Positions 1 through 10,923 of a DNA stretch of 64,000 nucleotides are shown here, piece by piece. This stretch comes from Collybiopsis luxurians FD-317 M1. Lineage: Eukaryota > Basidiomycota > Agaricomycetes > Agaricales > Omphalotaceae. The stretch covers positions 414,221-478,220 of the forward strand of contig KN834780.1 in NCBI GenBank assembly GCA_000827265.1, written 5' to 3'. Made by a program: the position numbers and the translations under genes. Numbering within the stretch: position 1 is the stretch's first letter; every line of letters starts with the position of its first letter. Under the pieces are notes generated by a model. The model did not search any database. It was not told the origin of the DNA and worked only from the letters and a program-made list of their open reading frames with translations.

Positions 1-1040
1 TGGTTCCATCAGGTGAAAATGCTACTGACTGGACAGAATCATCATGGCCATAGAGAGAATTGCCAATCTGAGTGCCAGTGGTGGCATCCCAGATCTGCAC
101 TGTCCTGTCATAAGACCCAGACACAATCCTAGTTCCATTAAGTGAAAATGCTACTGACCAGACATGACCATTATGGCCATGAAGAGGATTGCCAATCTGA
201 GTGCCAGTGGTGACAGAGTCCCAGATCCTTACTGTCCTGTCTAAAGACCCAGAGACAATCCTGGTTCCATCAGGTGAAAATGCTACTGACTGGATAGAAT
301 CATCATGGCCATGGAAAGAATTACCAATCTGAGTGCCAGTAGTGGCATCCCACATTCTCACTGTTCTGTCAAAAGACCCAGACACAATCCTGGTCCCATC
401 AGGTGAAACTGCTACTGACAAGACAGAATCATCATGCTCATAGAGAGGATTGCCAATCTGAGTGCCAGTAGTGGCATCCCAGATCCTCATTGTTCTGTCT
501 GAAGACCCAGAAACAATCCTGGTTCCATCAGGTAAAAATGCTACTGACAAGACATGTCCATCATGGCCATGGAGAGGGTTGCCAATCTGAGTGCCAGTGG
601 CAGCATCCCAGATCCTCACTGTCCTGTCAAAAGACCCAGACACAATCCAGGTTCCATCTGGTGAAAATGCTACTGACTGGACAGAATCATCATGGCCATG
701 AAGAGGATTGCCAATCTGAGTGCCAGTGGTGGCATCCCAGATCCTCACTGTACTGTCATCAGACCCAGACACAATCCTGGTTCCATCAGGAGAAAATGCT
801 ACTGACTGGACAGAATCATCATGGCCATGGAGTGGATTGCCAATCTGAATGCCAGTGGTGGCATCCCATATTCTCACTGTCCTGTCTAAAGACCCAGAGA
901 CAATCCTGGTTCCATCAGGTGAAAATGATACTGACCAGATATGACCATCATGGCCATGGAGAGGACTGCCAATCTGAGTGCCAGTGGTGGCATCCCAGAT
1001 CCTCACTGTCCTGTCAAAAGACCCAGATACAATCCTAGTC
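1..1040 (-). repeat. WD40 repeat array, 129-bp period, near-identical units
   Basis: Eight complete 43-codon WD40 units are read on the minus strand, with unit starts near 1038, 909, 780, 651, 522, 393, 264 and 132. The unit at about 132-264 is 132 bp because of one extra codon between WD and TTGTQIG. Each unit reads roughly TRIVSGSxDRTVRIWDATTG, then TQIGNPLHGHDxxVxSVAF and SPDG. Most positions are invariant also at the DNA level. The differences cluster at the residue after SGS and in the GHDxxVxS segment. Confidence 0.92.
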
Positions 1041-3779
1041 CCATCACTGGAGTACATCACACTAGCCACTTTTCCAATTGCATGTAATAATGCTACCTGA
1101 GTTCCATGCCCTTCAACAACCTTCTCCTCTACTCTTAATGCACTGTTGAGCTGAATGCTGAATCTACTTTTCCTTTCCCAAAATGGAATTATACTCAAAT
1201 ACAAATGTGGTGTCATTCCACTAACTTCTCCACTCCCAAATAGCATTAATAAATTTCGCAGATCTAGCAACAGATCTTTGACCTCCATTACCTTCAAAGT
1301 ATTTACTTCCTGAAAATGAAGATGTTATTAATTTTTCCAGTTAAATCTCTGAATTAAAACAGAACATACCTGTAGTATCATCTCTAAAGTCTCTCCACAT
1401 CCTGGCAATACCCTCATCAAGTTCATAGCTTCTATCCAATAAATTCCCTTCTCTTGGAGAAATTTTTTCAAATGAGGCATCAATATATCTTTTGGCTTTG
1501 CCATTTTTACATGATTGCCCCAATACTGACAGCAGTATTCCAGAGTCTCCCCAATATTATCCTTCATTTTCCAATCCAATCCCTCAACTTCTGCATCTGG
1601 TATAAAGGATGAGGGCAAATTACATATGTTAAATCTCAGTCCTTCCAATTTCTGAAAACATATTTGGCTTAAGTGAAGGTGCTGTGAAGGACCGTCATAT
1701 GACTTTCCAAAGCTTTGAGTGCTTGTAATGAATTCTGGGAAAGATAAATGAAAAGTATAAACAGCTTGATTTACTTTTGAAATATAACAAACTGCATGCA
1801 GTCTGGCAACCAGTCCTTCCACTATGCCCCCCTTCAATACTAATAACTCTGCTATCACTTTGCAGGTCAATGGTTTGCTTATAGAAATGATTGTGTGTAG
1901 AATTTTCCATGCCTGTTCTTGTTCCTTCCTCTTCCACTTAGTAGGAATAGCATCTTTCAAAACCTCTGTATAGAGTTCTTCAAGATCCTCTGATCTTTTC
2001 TCTATAAGCAAATTTGCAAGCCGTTCCTGTTGCCAGGTGACCATTTCAGATAGGTCCTTCTTCACAAACTTAACTACAGTGGCAGCATAGATGAAAAGCT
2101 TTCCAGACAACATTGTCAATCTCTCCATTTGTTCTTCTGATGCCACATTCTGTAGCTCCCACTCAACATAAGTCCGAATGTCCTTTTGAACCTCAATTTC
2201 TTCTACCTCATGCAAAATAAACTTTTTAACTTTTGAATTCCCCCCTGCACTGAAATTGGTCTGCACTAGCTGCTCAATAGCATACTTTCGGCGACTAGTC
2301 AAAAGTAGTTTTAGTTTGGCCAGCTGATTTCCTTGAATCGCTGCGATGAGTGGCTTCAATGTCACTTCAATATTTTCACATTCATCCAAAGCATCTAAAA
2401 CCACTACTGGCAGAGTGGCATCCAACCAAGTGGTCTTTTCTAACATTTGCCAGGGTTCAATCAGAAGCCTCTGCACCTGCTCATCTGGCTTCTTTGAGGC
2501 AATATCAGGACATCTACCAATAATATCTCTGAGTGCATGGGCAAATCTTCTAGAATAACTTGCTACTTGATATGCCAAGGTTGGAATGATCAACCGGTAT
2601 TCCTTACATTCAGGAATTTGACGTGAACAGAAGAAAGACCCAGCGAGAGTGCCTCGGGCATCAAGGTGCTCACATGCGGACATGGCAATGGTGCTCTTTC
2701 CTGTTCCAGCCATACCACAGATCCAGTACCCAGAGGTACTATTTGGGTCAGAAGCCCATTTTTGAATATCTTCAATGATTTTTACTCTTGTCCCTTCATG
2801 GCAAGACCTGCGAGCATATTGTGCACCCACATCTGCATCATAGGATGCCCTGGCAGAGTGGTCTAATTTTGACAGAGAAATTGCCTGATATCATGCCATT
2901 AATACATTGCACTGGCTGATTATAATCATACTTACCTGCAAGATTTTTCCAGTCTCCGTTTTTATGGCAGAAATTAGATCCATCTGTTGATTTGCATAAG
3001 CTCCATCTGATTTGATATGTAACGGATTTTACCTTGCACTCCTCATATGCATTCTCAATCTCCTTCTTAAAAGTTTCAATCTTATCAGCTATTTGATCCT
3101 TCCGAACCACTTTCATAAATTTGCCACCCTGCATCTGTTTCTTGACACTGCTGTTAATTCCATCAAGCTTGCTATAACAAAGTGAGTAATTAATGATATT
3201 ATTTGGAATTGATTACCTTACTTGGCCAAATCTTGGATGATCTTCTCTTCGGATGCATCCATGTTATCCCTGTTTAGTTGTTCATGTATGTGCTCTGAGC
3301 ACTTGATTAAGTTTTTTGCAAGAACTCCAAGGGCCTCTGTATTTCCAGCAACTTTCTATATCAAACCTAAGTGGTAAGTTGAAAGTAATTTTTCTAGAAC
3401 CAACCTTGTAAATGTAGATGCACTCAATAACACCCCCCACTGCGGCCTGTAAAGGCGGAAAAGGTGCTGAAACTTGTTTCAGGACATCCAAAGCAGATTC
3501 AAGGGTGTCGATTAAAGCGCCAGATCCTAGACCAGACTGGTTCATAGAAGCGGCCCGCAATTCGGTGTCAAGAGCTGGTGGGGCAGAGGACAACGTTCCG
3601 CTCTCAAGACTGCCAGTGGCCACCCCATCTCCTAGGTCGGTAGAAGATTCCCGTGTTGCAGTTCCAGAGTCTGGGGCAGCAGTCGAAGCGACATTCCCTG
3701 TCAGTGTCGCTTTTTGATCCTTGTCAGTTTTAAAGATTTTTTTAACCTTGGTAGTGGTTTTGTGAATTGCCGATTTCAT
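1..3779 (-). CDS. NACHT-WD40 (NLR-like) protein, 3' end outside window
   Basis: Predicted STAND NTPase of the fungal NLR type, a family tied to non-self recognition and heterokaryon incompatibility. The frame stays open across exons 3405-3779, 3222-3355, 3033-3171, 2936-2983, 1370-2884 and <1-1309, with 49-60 nt GT-AG introns. The ATG at 3779 follows a TATA-like box. The first 125 residues are Ser/Thr/Ala-rich with no recognised domain. Then come a helical linker, the NACHT domain with P-loop GMAGTGKST and Walker B VVVLDALDECE, a winged-helix-like stretch, the TPHLYLSIIPFW segment common in basidiomycete NACHT-WD proteins, and a WD40 array. Eight units are visible and the array continues past base 1, so the C-terminus and total length are unknown. 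No stop or frameshift was seen. The ligand or partner cannot be inferred. Family assignment is secure; a role in allorecognition is inference. Confidence 0.9.
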
Positions 3780-3842
3780 TGTGATAGTGATGATGATGGT
3801 ACTCGATAAAGAGAATAGCGCGTACAGCTCTAGCTCGTCTTT

Positions 3843-3850
3843 CTTTATAC
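3843..3850 (-). promoter_or_regulatory. TATA-like box of the NACHT-WD40 gene
   Basis: GTATAAAG on the minus strand lies about 64 bases upstream of the ATG at 3779, a plausible core-promoter distance. Support is by motif and position only. Confidence 0.4.
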
Positions 3851-4868
3851 TCTGACGGTTGCCAGCTCATACGTCCTCATGATCATTTGCCCCATAATCA
3901 GCTGGCACAGAAAAATTAACTTGGGACTTGAAAGATTCCGGACAGAGTCCACGATACATCTGACTTTTTGTATTCCCAACACATTGAACTCAATGCTTTG
4001 GCGATAACGATCAATTGTTATTTCAATGGTGCTGGTGAGCGTGTAAGAGACGAGTCTATTGGCACGGGTGGGAGTTACCGCAAGTCGGGTTGATTTTCAG
4101 TCATCGACGATAAGCCCCGAAATAAAATCAGAGCAGCGATACAGGAAGAGGAACGAGGTTTGTGGCCCCTGTACTTGTCAAATCAGAGACACATATATGT
4201 TCACCAGCGAAAGGGCACTCAGAAGAGTATTTTCGATGTCACAGTATGAAAAGGAAGGAAGGCAAAAACCGGCGGTGAATAATGAATTTTTCAAGAGAAA
4301 GTGAATGAGAGGTTTGTATTGAATACGATTACGAATTCGAAAACTGAAGCAAATATACCTCTAGAGGACCGAGGTCATAGATGTTGACACCGTCCCGCAG
4401 ATCCCTACCTCGTTCAACTATTGAATCTCCCTCCAGAAAAAAACATGCGCTAGGGTGCAGTCAAGGCGATTGATGGTACGAATGATCTGATACCGCCGGA
4501 CGGGGAGACCCGTGCGTGTCCATAGAAATGAATCTCCCTTCCCTGACACGTCGAGAAGTTGCCAGTAAAACGAACGCGGAAGGAACGCAGAGTCGAATTC
4601 AAGGTAATTCGCCTCACGAACAATCTAAAGCTCATACGCGGCTCAGAAGCGCAACTTGGGATCAAGCAATATTAGAGTCGGAAAACCAGTACTACCTATG
4701 TGACAGCGGAGACAGCGCAGGCTACAAGGAGGCTACATCGTAGCTTACCGGACGGGGAGCTTGCCGGGAGGCGGGAGCCGGCGTTGACGAGTTTTTGGTT
4801 TCCAAATTCGACCTTCCCCACAATAACCCGAATGTCTCTCAAGGTGTTCCTGTATCGACTATACGTCG
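3851..4868. other. Intergenic, no gene recognised
   Basis: Short random-looking ORFs only. Part of 4741-4868 resembles 6885-6980, so the downstream tandem duplication may begin here. Confidence 0.4.
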
Positions 4869-5519
4869 TAGCTGCAGATTAGGCCAAGATTTTATCAAGC
4901 TCTGAGATCTGAGGCTTCAGCTGCACTGGAGAATTCATTGTCGTAACATTTTCTCGCGATGGCTACAGCTACAGATTTACTAGTTCCATATCGGTGTCCA
5001 ACGGTCGCAAACCGGCATGGTAGCCAATGAAGGTGTTACATATCGCAAGCCGGTAAGTCGTACCATATCGTGTGCGGGAGAATTTTAACAAACTTCCCTG
5101 GTATTCCCAGCTATTCTGGCGGACAGGAATGATTCGTACGTTCCTTATGTTCGGTGGAGTAAAGGGTATGGCTGGTGATGTTATTGAATGAGCTAGGTGA
5201 CTTTTCTGGTGCGTGCACATATTGTGCTTCGCTATCCACTGCTCAGAATAATTATTTCGTTTAGCTTACGCATTTGCAAAAGCTATCGCCGTTTTACGCA
5301 TCGCTCCGACAGGCTCACGATCATCACCTGATACTCACCCTCGAATACCCCTGCATATCTCATAAACGATGTCAATAATCTCTACATCCGAGCGCATCTC
5401 AAACGAGAGCTCTGAAAACAGCTTGACTGCCCGACGTCTGAACCATTCAGTAACCTGTGTTCTTAGATGTTCAACACTCCTCAAAACTAATCTCCGTATA
5501 CCAGCAATGAAGCCCATCT

Positions 5520-6562
5520 TGCGCCCTTAACTCGCTTTCTCGCCGCTTCGGTTACGCGAGGCTCTTTGATTCGAACAAACCTCACCACTTCGCTCGTTCG
5601 CCCAGTAACGATGCATACTCCAACCTCCATAACTGGACTTTTCACTCCTGCAATGCTTCTCATTCACCCATTATCAAAACTCACGTCTCTCAGTCGATTC
5701 CAGTCCCTTCCTTGCTCCTTTCCCGTCCGGACCGTAGCATCGAATTCCCCTGCCTCTCACCACGCCGCTTTGAGTATCAAGGAGGACGTCTGAACCAGCG
5801 CGCTGTAACCAAATATATCGCAGGTGGTTATGTTCCGGCTGCAAACAATTCCCTACCGAAATCACTTCCACCCTAGCAGTCAGCGTACCGAGACCTGTCT
5901 TGCTTTGCGCTTCACTGGGGACTGTACTGTACGCTGGTGAAGGGTCGACTACGATCAATCTTGCTAGTGTAGCTGGAACTTCCGCCGGCAGAAATTCGGC
6001 CACCATAGATCCTGATGTGGCCTTGATGCTCCTCAGCCAAGCGTTGAACGTCCAGGTCACTTACAGAGCTATCATGCTCTCGCTCCTCGGTGCCCTCCAC
6101 TAGGGCATGGAACTTCCCAAACGTCGCTCCACCCAAGCAGAAAGTGTCCGTCTACGTATGTTCGGCGCTGCCCCGATCCTTGTCGCGTGGTCGACGTTGG
6201 CACTACAGCCAATGACTGCACTCGTTATTCAGTGGGTCTGGTTTACTGGTCTCTGGTAGGCTGATACGACGGTTTGTGGGATGAGATGGACTCCGGCGTG
6301 GTACTCTCAGTACCGACTCTACCACTCCACCGTCGGTACGTGTATCATTGGATCCCTCGCTGGAACATCGTACTATGGGCCCGTCGCCGGGCACGGTTTC
6401 CTTCACCATGATCTCGAGTTGACGAGGGATGTGAGGAAACAGTTGAAGGGTGAGAAACAGGGTTTCGTTGATGGACCCGTGCAGGCGTTGGAGGGAAATC
6501 AGGCCGCCAATGCATGGGTCATGTTGAAGGCTGAAGAAGCGCGATTTAACGAAGGAGGCTGA
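5520..6562 (+). pseudogene. DUF3429-family protein, copy 1, with two in-frame TAG codons
   Basis: The reading frame from about 5850 to 6562 resembles fungal DUF3429 proteins, small multi-pass membrane proteins of unknown function: GTVLYAGEG, then QVTYRAIMLSLLGALH, FGAAPILVAWSTLAL, MRWTPAWYSQYR, AGTSYYGPVAGHG and a charged tail. The frame is broken only by TAG at 6101-6103 (after GALH) and TAG at 6257-6259 (after TGLW). Trp is expected from the family pattern at both sites. Upstream, 5566-5793 is open in another frame and reads like a basic, Ser/Thr-rich leader of mitochondrial-targeting type. A stop follows a possible ATG at 5508. I call it a pseudogene, but the downstream frame is otherwise well preserved. 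The family call is from remembered family patterns, without a search. Confidence 0.65.
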
Positions 6563-7649
6563 GGAGAGTGGAGAAGCAGAAGCAAGAGGGTGTTAATCAG
6601 GATGTCGAGGTTATCAAGAAGAGCCGGAATGCTGCTAGGAATGCATGGATGCCAATTTTCTACGGACTCGTATGATATGAAAAGTGTTGAGGCATTTTTG
6701 CATTTGTACGTTCAGTAATTGTTGCATTGCACAACATATATCAGTATGTGAGCGACAAGGTCAAACTTTAGAGTCAGTTTGGTGTCCTGGGGGCTGCATG
6801 ACTCGGAGTTTACTGTAAATAGAAATATGAACCTGTCCTGGGCTCAAGGTGTCTTCAAGCTCTGTGGTCGAGTGCTATTGTTAACTTACCGGACCAGGAG
6901 CCGGCGGGACGCGTTTACGGCTTTACATTTCATAGTTCATTCAATGAATTCCGAAATATATACTAGACTGTTCATTGTGGCTGCGGATTGGGCTCAAGAT
7001 ATCTTCAAGCTTTGTAGTTTCGGGGTTTCCTGCACTGGAGAATTAGACTGTCGTAATAATTGCGCGCAAAGACTGAAGTTGGAAGCTTGCCAGTTCCATT
7101 TCGGCGTCCGAGAGTTAACTTATGGTCGTAACCCGGAGTGGTAGCAGAGGAAGGTTTTGCATCCTTCAATCGGTAAGACGTGTGCGGGGAGATTCTAACG
7201 AAATTTTCCCAACCATCATGATGGACAGGTATGATTGATATGTTCCTCATCTCGGTAGAGCGAAACCCAACGCACTACTGGTTACTGTTGGTGACGGTAT
7301 CGAATGGGCTAGGTATTTTTACTGGTGCGTGCTCATATTGTGTCTCGCTCTCAATCTATTACTCAGAATAATTGTTTCGTTAAAATCCTAGAACCTATTC
7401 TCGTTTTGCACAGAATAACTTCGATACAAAAACCGTTCCGACCGGCTCACGATCATGGCCCTTTCCACCCTAATCCTTGCCCTCGAATACCGCTGCATAT
7501 CTCATACTCGATGTGGATAATCTTTGTATACGAGCTCGTCTCAGAACGAGAGCTCTGAGAACAACTTAATTGCCAGCCGTCTGAACCATTCAGTAGGCTT
7601 TACTCTCGGCTATTCAGCGTTCTTAAAACTAATCTCCGTGGACCAGCCA

Positions 7650-8237
7650 TGATGCAGCGCTCTTAACTCACTTTCCCGGTGCTGCGATTACGCGAGGCTC
7701 TTTGGCCCTAACAAACCTCAACAGTTCGCTCACTCGCCTAGTAACGAAGATACCCTGACCTCCATAGCTGGACTTTCGGTTCTTCTAAATTATCTCAATC
7801 ACCCGCGTCCAAACCCAAATCTTTTACTCAATTTCAGCCCTTCCTGGCTGCATTCTCCGAATTCTAGCTTTGATCGGGCATATCAAGGAAGCCGAAAACA
7901 GCGCAGCCGATGTAGCCGAATCCATCGTAGATGGTGACATTCTGGCCACAGATAACTCGTTTACCGGAATCACTCTCAATCTAGCAGCTTGCGTATCGAG
8001 ACCTGTTTTGGTTTTCGGGTTACTTGGAACTGTACCATACGTTGGTGCAGGAGCGACGGCGGTGTATTTTGCTTGTGTAGCCGGAGCCGCCGCTGCCGAA
8101 AAGGCTTCCGTAGATCCTTTGACGCCCTCATAATTATAGCCGTCATCCAGTATCTGGCCCCCGGAATGGTTTCCTACCTCACGCCTCCCGTTTGGCAGGG
8201 CACAAGCCGCATCAAGCTATCCGTAAAACAACGATGA
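7650..8237 (+). pseudogene. DUF3429-family fragment, copy 2 (truncated)
   Basis: Second copy of the preceding gene. An open stretch at 7870-8133 contains SRPVLVFGLLGTVPYVGAGA and VAGAAAAEKASVDP, matching the SVPRPVLLCASLGTVLYAGEG part of copy 1. The next block shifts frame (APGMVSYLTPPVWQGTS), and the WYSQYR and GHG region is absent. The leader region carries the same CTTAACTC stop context as copy 1, so that feature predates the duplication. No function is expected. Confidence 0.55.
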
Positions 8238-8538
8238 TAGCTACCAAGGCAGATTTTACTGCTACCATAATAACGTGAAGCTCGTTCAAGACAAAAGAAA
8301 TCCACAGCGCGAGCATGTGCGAGACAAGTCGGCACGCGTTCTTCTTGAGTGTGAGTGGGGACCCGGGGTCACTAGAGGCACTAGGAAGTTTTACAATCAA
8401 GGAAAGTCACAACATGACATGTATAATGGAATCTCCGAGATAACTCGCTTTGCCCAATCCTAAATAGGCAAATTGCTAATGGCATTCTTGACAGTGGACC
8501 CTTACGAGAATGATTAACTAAATAATTTTTTCGTGACC
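8238..8538. other. Intergenic, nothing recognised
   Basis: No gene or repeat was recognised between the DUF3429 remnant and the 3' end of the P450. Confidence 0.4.
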
Positions 8539-10879
8539 CTAGCATTTGGCTAGCACTTCGTGAACCTTCTCATCTCTCGGAATCATTTTAATCCGAAATG
8601 GAACTGGGGACCTCCCAGAAAGTCCATCGTACTCCTGCAAATCGATCGGTTCCCCAGGTATTTGTTCCATCCTAAACGCCCATAGCAAGCGTGAAATCAC
8701 TGACAAAGGCAGGATCAGTCCAAGGTTAAACATGAAAAGAAGACTAGGGATTTTGATTGGCCGCAAACTCACCAAGGAAGATTTCTCGTTCCGCAACCCA
8801 CATTCCAGGACAGATCCGGCGTCTGTTCAACATGGGAGTAAGTGTTAGTACCGGATCCTTCGGTATTGAATTTCTGCTCGTACCCGACACCGAACATCCA
8901 GTGGTCTCTCTCCATCGGGTTGGCAAGATTGGCGGACTCCGACGAAAGCGTCGAATCATTCATATATCGATCGGGCTATAGAAGGTCCTTGTGAATATCA
9001 TGCACGCAAAGACGTAGATAGCTAGACTGACATTAAATCTGAACGGTTCAGGGTGCCGCTGTGGATCATGATGCATCGTGTACTGGGCCCTATCAGTAGC
9101 GCTCATCATTCAAGTGGAGGGAAGATCCGCGTACTGTATTCAACACGAGTACCGTGTCTTTGGGGATATACTGTCCTCTATAGGTAAAGTCTTGCGTATT
9201 AACATGCGGGGTTCCAAGCCAGAATGGGTTGTGGCATCGTTCAACTTCCTATACGCATAATTATGAATTAACATTTATCTCGTGAAAAAAGGTGCGCAGT
9301 CCAAACCTTGATGATGGCACGAACATAGGGCAGATTCTTTTCATCCTCGACAACAGGCAACCTGTTCCTTCCCACAACCCGGTCCAATTCATCCTGCGCC
9401 TTCTTTTGAATTTCGGGATACGCAGGGATCAAAGCCGAGAACCATTGCATTATCGATGCAGTCTACATGAGATAAACACAACTCAGCATGACGTACTGGC
9501 AGCAATAAACGTTCAGCCAATGAAATCAAGCTCACAGTTTCCACCCCACCAATCATAAAAGCCGAGCATAAAATAGCCATATCAAGATGATCCAATTCCT
9601 CCTCCTCCTGAGTTTGAAGTAAATTTTTGACAAGACAATCTGGGACATTTTCGCCGCTCTTCATGCGAGCGTTAATATCGTTGATCATACCGCCATACGT
9701 TTCAACCAACTCTTGATGCAGCTTCTTGCCGCGATTGATCATAGAATTGGGCAGGTGCTGCAGAACAGTCACAAAATCCGTCATATTCGAAACTGGGCCA
9801 GTGCAGTTCCTGAGTGAAAGTATGTATGTATATATTTTGGGTACAAACGTAATTAGGGCGCGTTCAAAGGTGTAAAATGATTGACAAACGCACATGAATT
9901 CCCGTGAAAGCCTAAGTGCCTTGGCCACAAGTGGATGATCAATGCTGTCCGTGCGGGACCCAAAGGCGACGGTCAGCATGTTGTTCAAACTACAACGACC
10001 AGCATGGGGCTCTGAGATTGACCGTAAATTGAGGATCAATGGAAGAAAGGAAAAATTTACGAGGATTGACAGGTGCCATTCCATTCTTCCCATATCGCAG
10101 CAAATCTTTAATGAGAACCGTAGCCTCGTAATCCAAAACATGAGTATATCCATCGACAGCTCTGGCATTGAGTGAACCAGTTGCGAGTCGGCGGTGCTTT
10201 TTCCTATGTAGATAGTTTGAAAAATTTTTTTGTGAGATTGGCAGCAGTGGCATTTCATGGAGTTTAACTTTACCACCGATCATTATAAGGCTGCCACAAT
10301 TAATAAGTAATAACCTTCAATTGAACTCGACTCTGACGTACCGTGGCAGTGATTCCTCGTCCAGCGAAGATAATCTGCGACTTGAGAAACATTTCCTTGC
10401 GGGAAGAAAAAATAGATCCGTTTACAACCATGAGATCCTGGCAAAAGATTCAGTTCGCAAGGAAATTATTTTTTTTCCTTCAAACCTTGCACTTACCTTT
10501 ACGATCTGAGGATCCGAAATAATTACGAATAGCTGATTTCCCAACCAAAGGGAGTAAAGGGGCCCGAATCGCTTGGCCCAGTAATCGAGCGTCAGTTCGG
10601 GATAGTGAGTGAGGAATGGGAAGGATCCTGTTCAGTTTCGTAAGATATACATTCGTCATAACTGGCTCTGAGGCGCTCACCGAGTATTGGAAGACCGATG
10701 GGTCCAGGCGGAATATGATTTCCATGTTCGTCCACAGGATTCCGTTTCAATGTTAAAGATCTCAGAGCACGTACTAGAACGAAGAGAGAGGCAAGCAAGG
10801 AAGCAACGATCAGAGTGCGCTGTGAGATACTTTGGTCAAACGGAAAGTTAATAACGATAGACGGAGAGATCGTCGCCAT
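8539..10879 (-). CDS. Cytochrome P450 monooxygenase (microsomal type)
   Basis: Heme-thiolate monooxygenase, predicted ER-anchored. The hand-spliced model has 13 exons: 10681-10879, 10497-10627, 10342-10437, 10274-10290, 10061-10203, 9894-10011, 9536-9809, 9307-9462, 9135-9248, 9032-9082, 8884-8975, 8773-8822 and 8539-8699. All are GT-AG and sum to 533 residues, normal for the family. An N-terminal hydrophobic anchor (about residues 20-38) is followed by the hinge PPGPIGLPILG. PYNDRW is split by an intron after a 17-nt exon. The I-helix motif is GGVETT, the K-helix ExxR is EVER, and the heme loop FGVGRRICPG is split by an intron after FGVG. No stops were found. The substrate cannot be told. 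The family has CYP620/5150-like basidiomycete features, but I do not assign a CYP number. It stands alone, without tailoring-enzyme neighbours. Confidence 0.9.
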
Positions 10880-10914
10880 TATGAAAACTGAAATCCTACA
10901 AGCTTGGAGTAGAG

Positions 10915-10923
10915 CTTTTATAC
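10915..10923 (-). promoter_or_regulatory. TATA-like box of the P450 gene
   Basis: GTATAAAAG on the minus strand ends about 36 bases before the ATG at 10879, implying a very short 5' leader. Confidence 0.45.

Larger units (their letters stand above)
4869..8237 (+). repeat. Diverged tandem duplication, two units of about 1.3-2 kb
   Basis: Unit 1 (from about 4869) and unit 2 (from about 6981) share colinear blocks. Examples are GCTGCAGATT.GG / GCTGCGGATTGGG at their starts, CTGCACTGGAGAATT, GGCTCACGATCAT, GTCTGAACCATTCAGTA, AAACTAATCTCCGT and the DUF3429-like coding part. Divergence is substantial, with many indels, so the event is not recent. Unit 2 stops matching near 8230, before the C-terminal coding region of unit 1. 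Confidence 0.7.

Noticed and set aside
490..1038. Long plus-strand ORF (182 codons) at the left edge
   Set aside because: It is the antisense shadow of the WD40 repeat array. The periodic His/Cys/Gln pattern follows from the 129-bp repeats.
9942..10175. Plus-strand ORF inside the P450 gene
   Set aside because: Overlaps clearly coding P450 exons on the other strand and has no motif of its own.
8539..10879. P450 as part of a secondary-metabolite cluster
   Set aside because: No terpene synthase, PKS, NRPS, methyltransferase or dedicated transporter sits next to it. The flanking genes are remnants and a ribosome-assembly GTPase.
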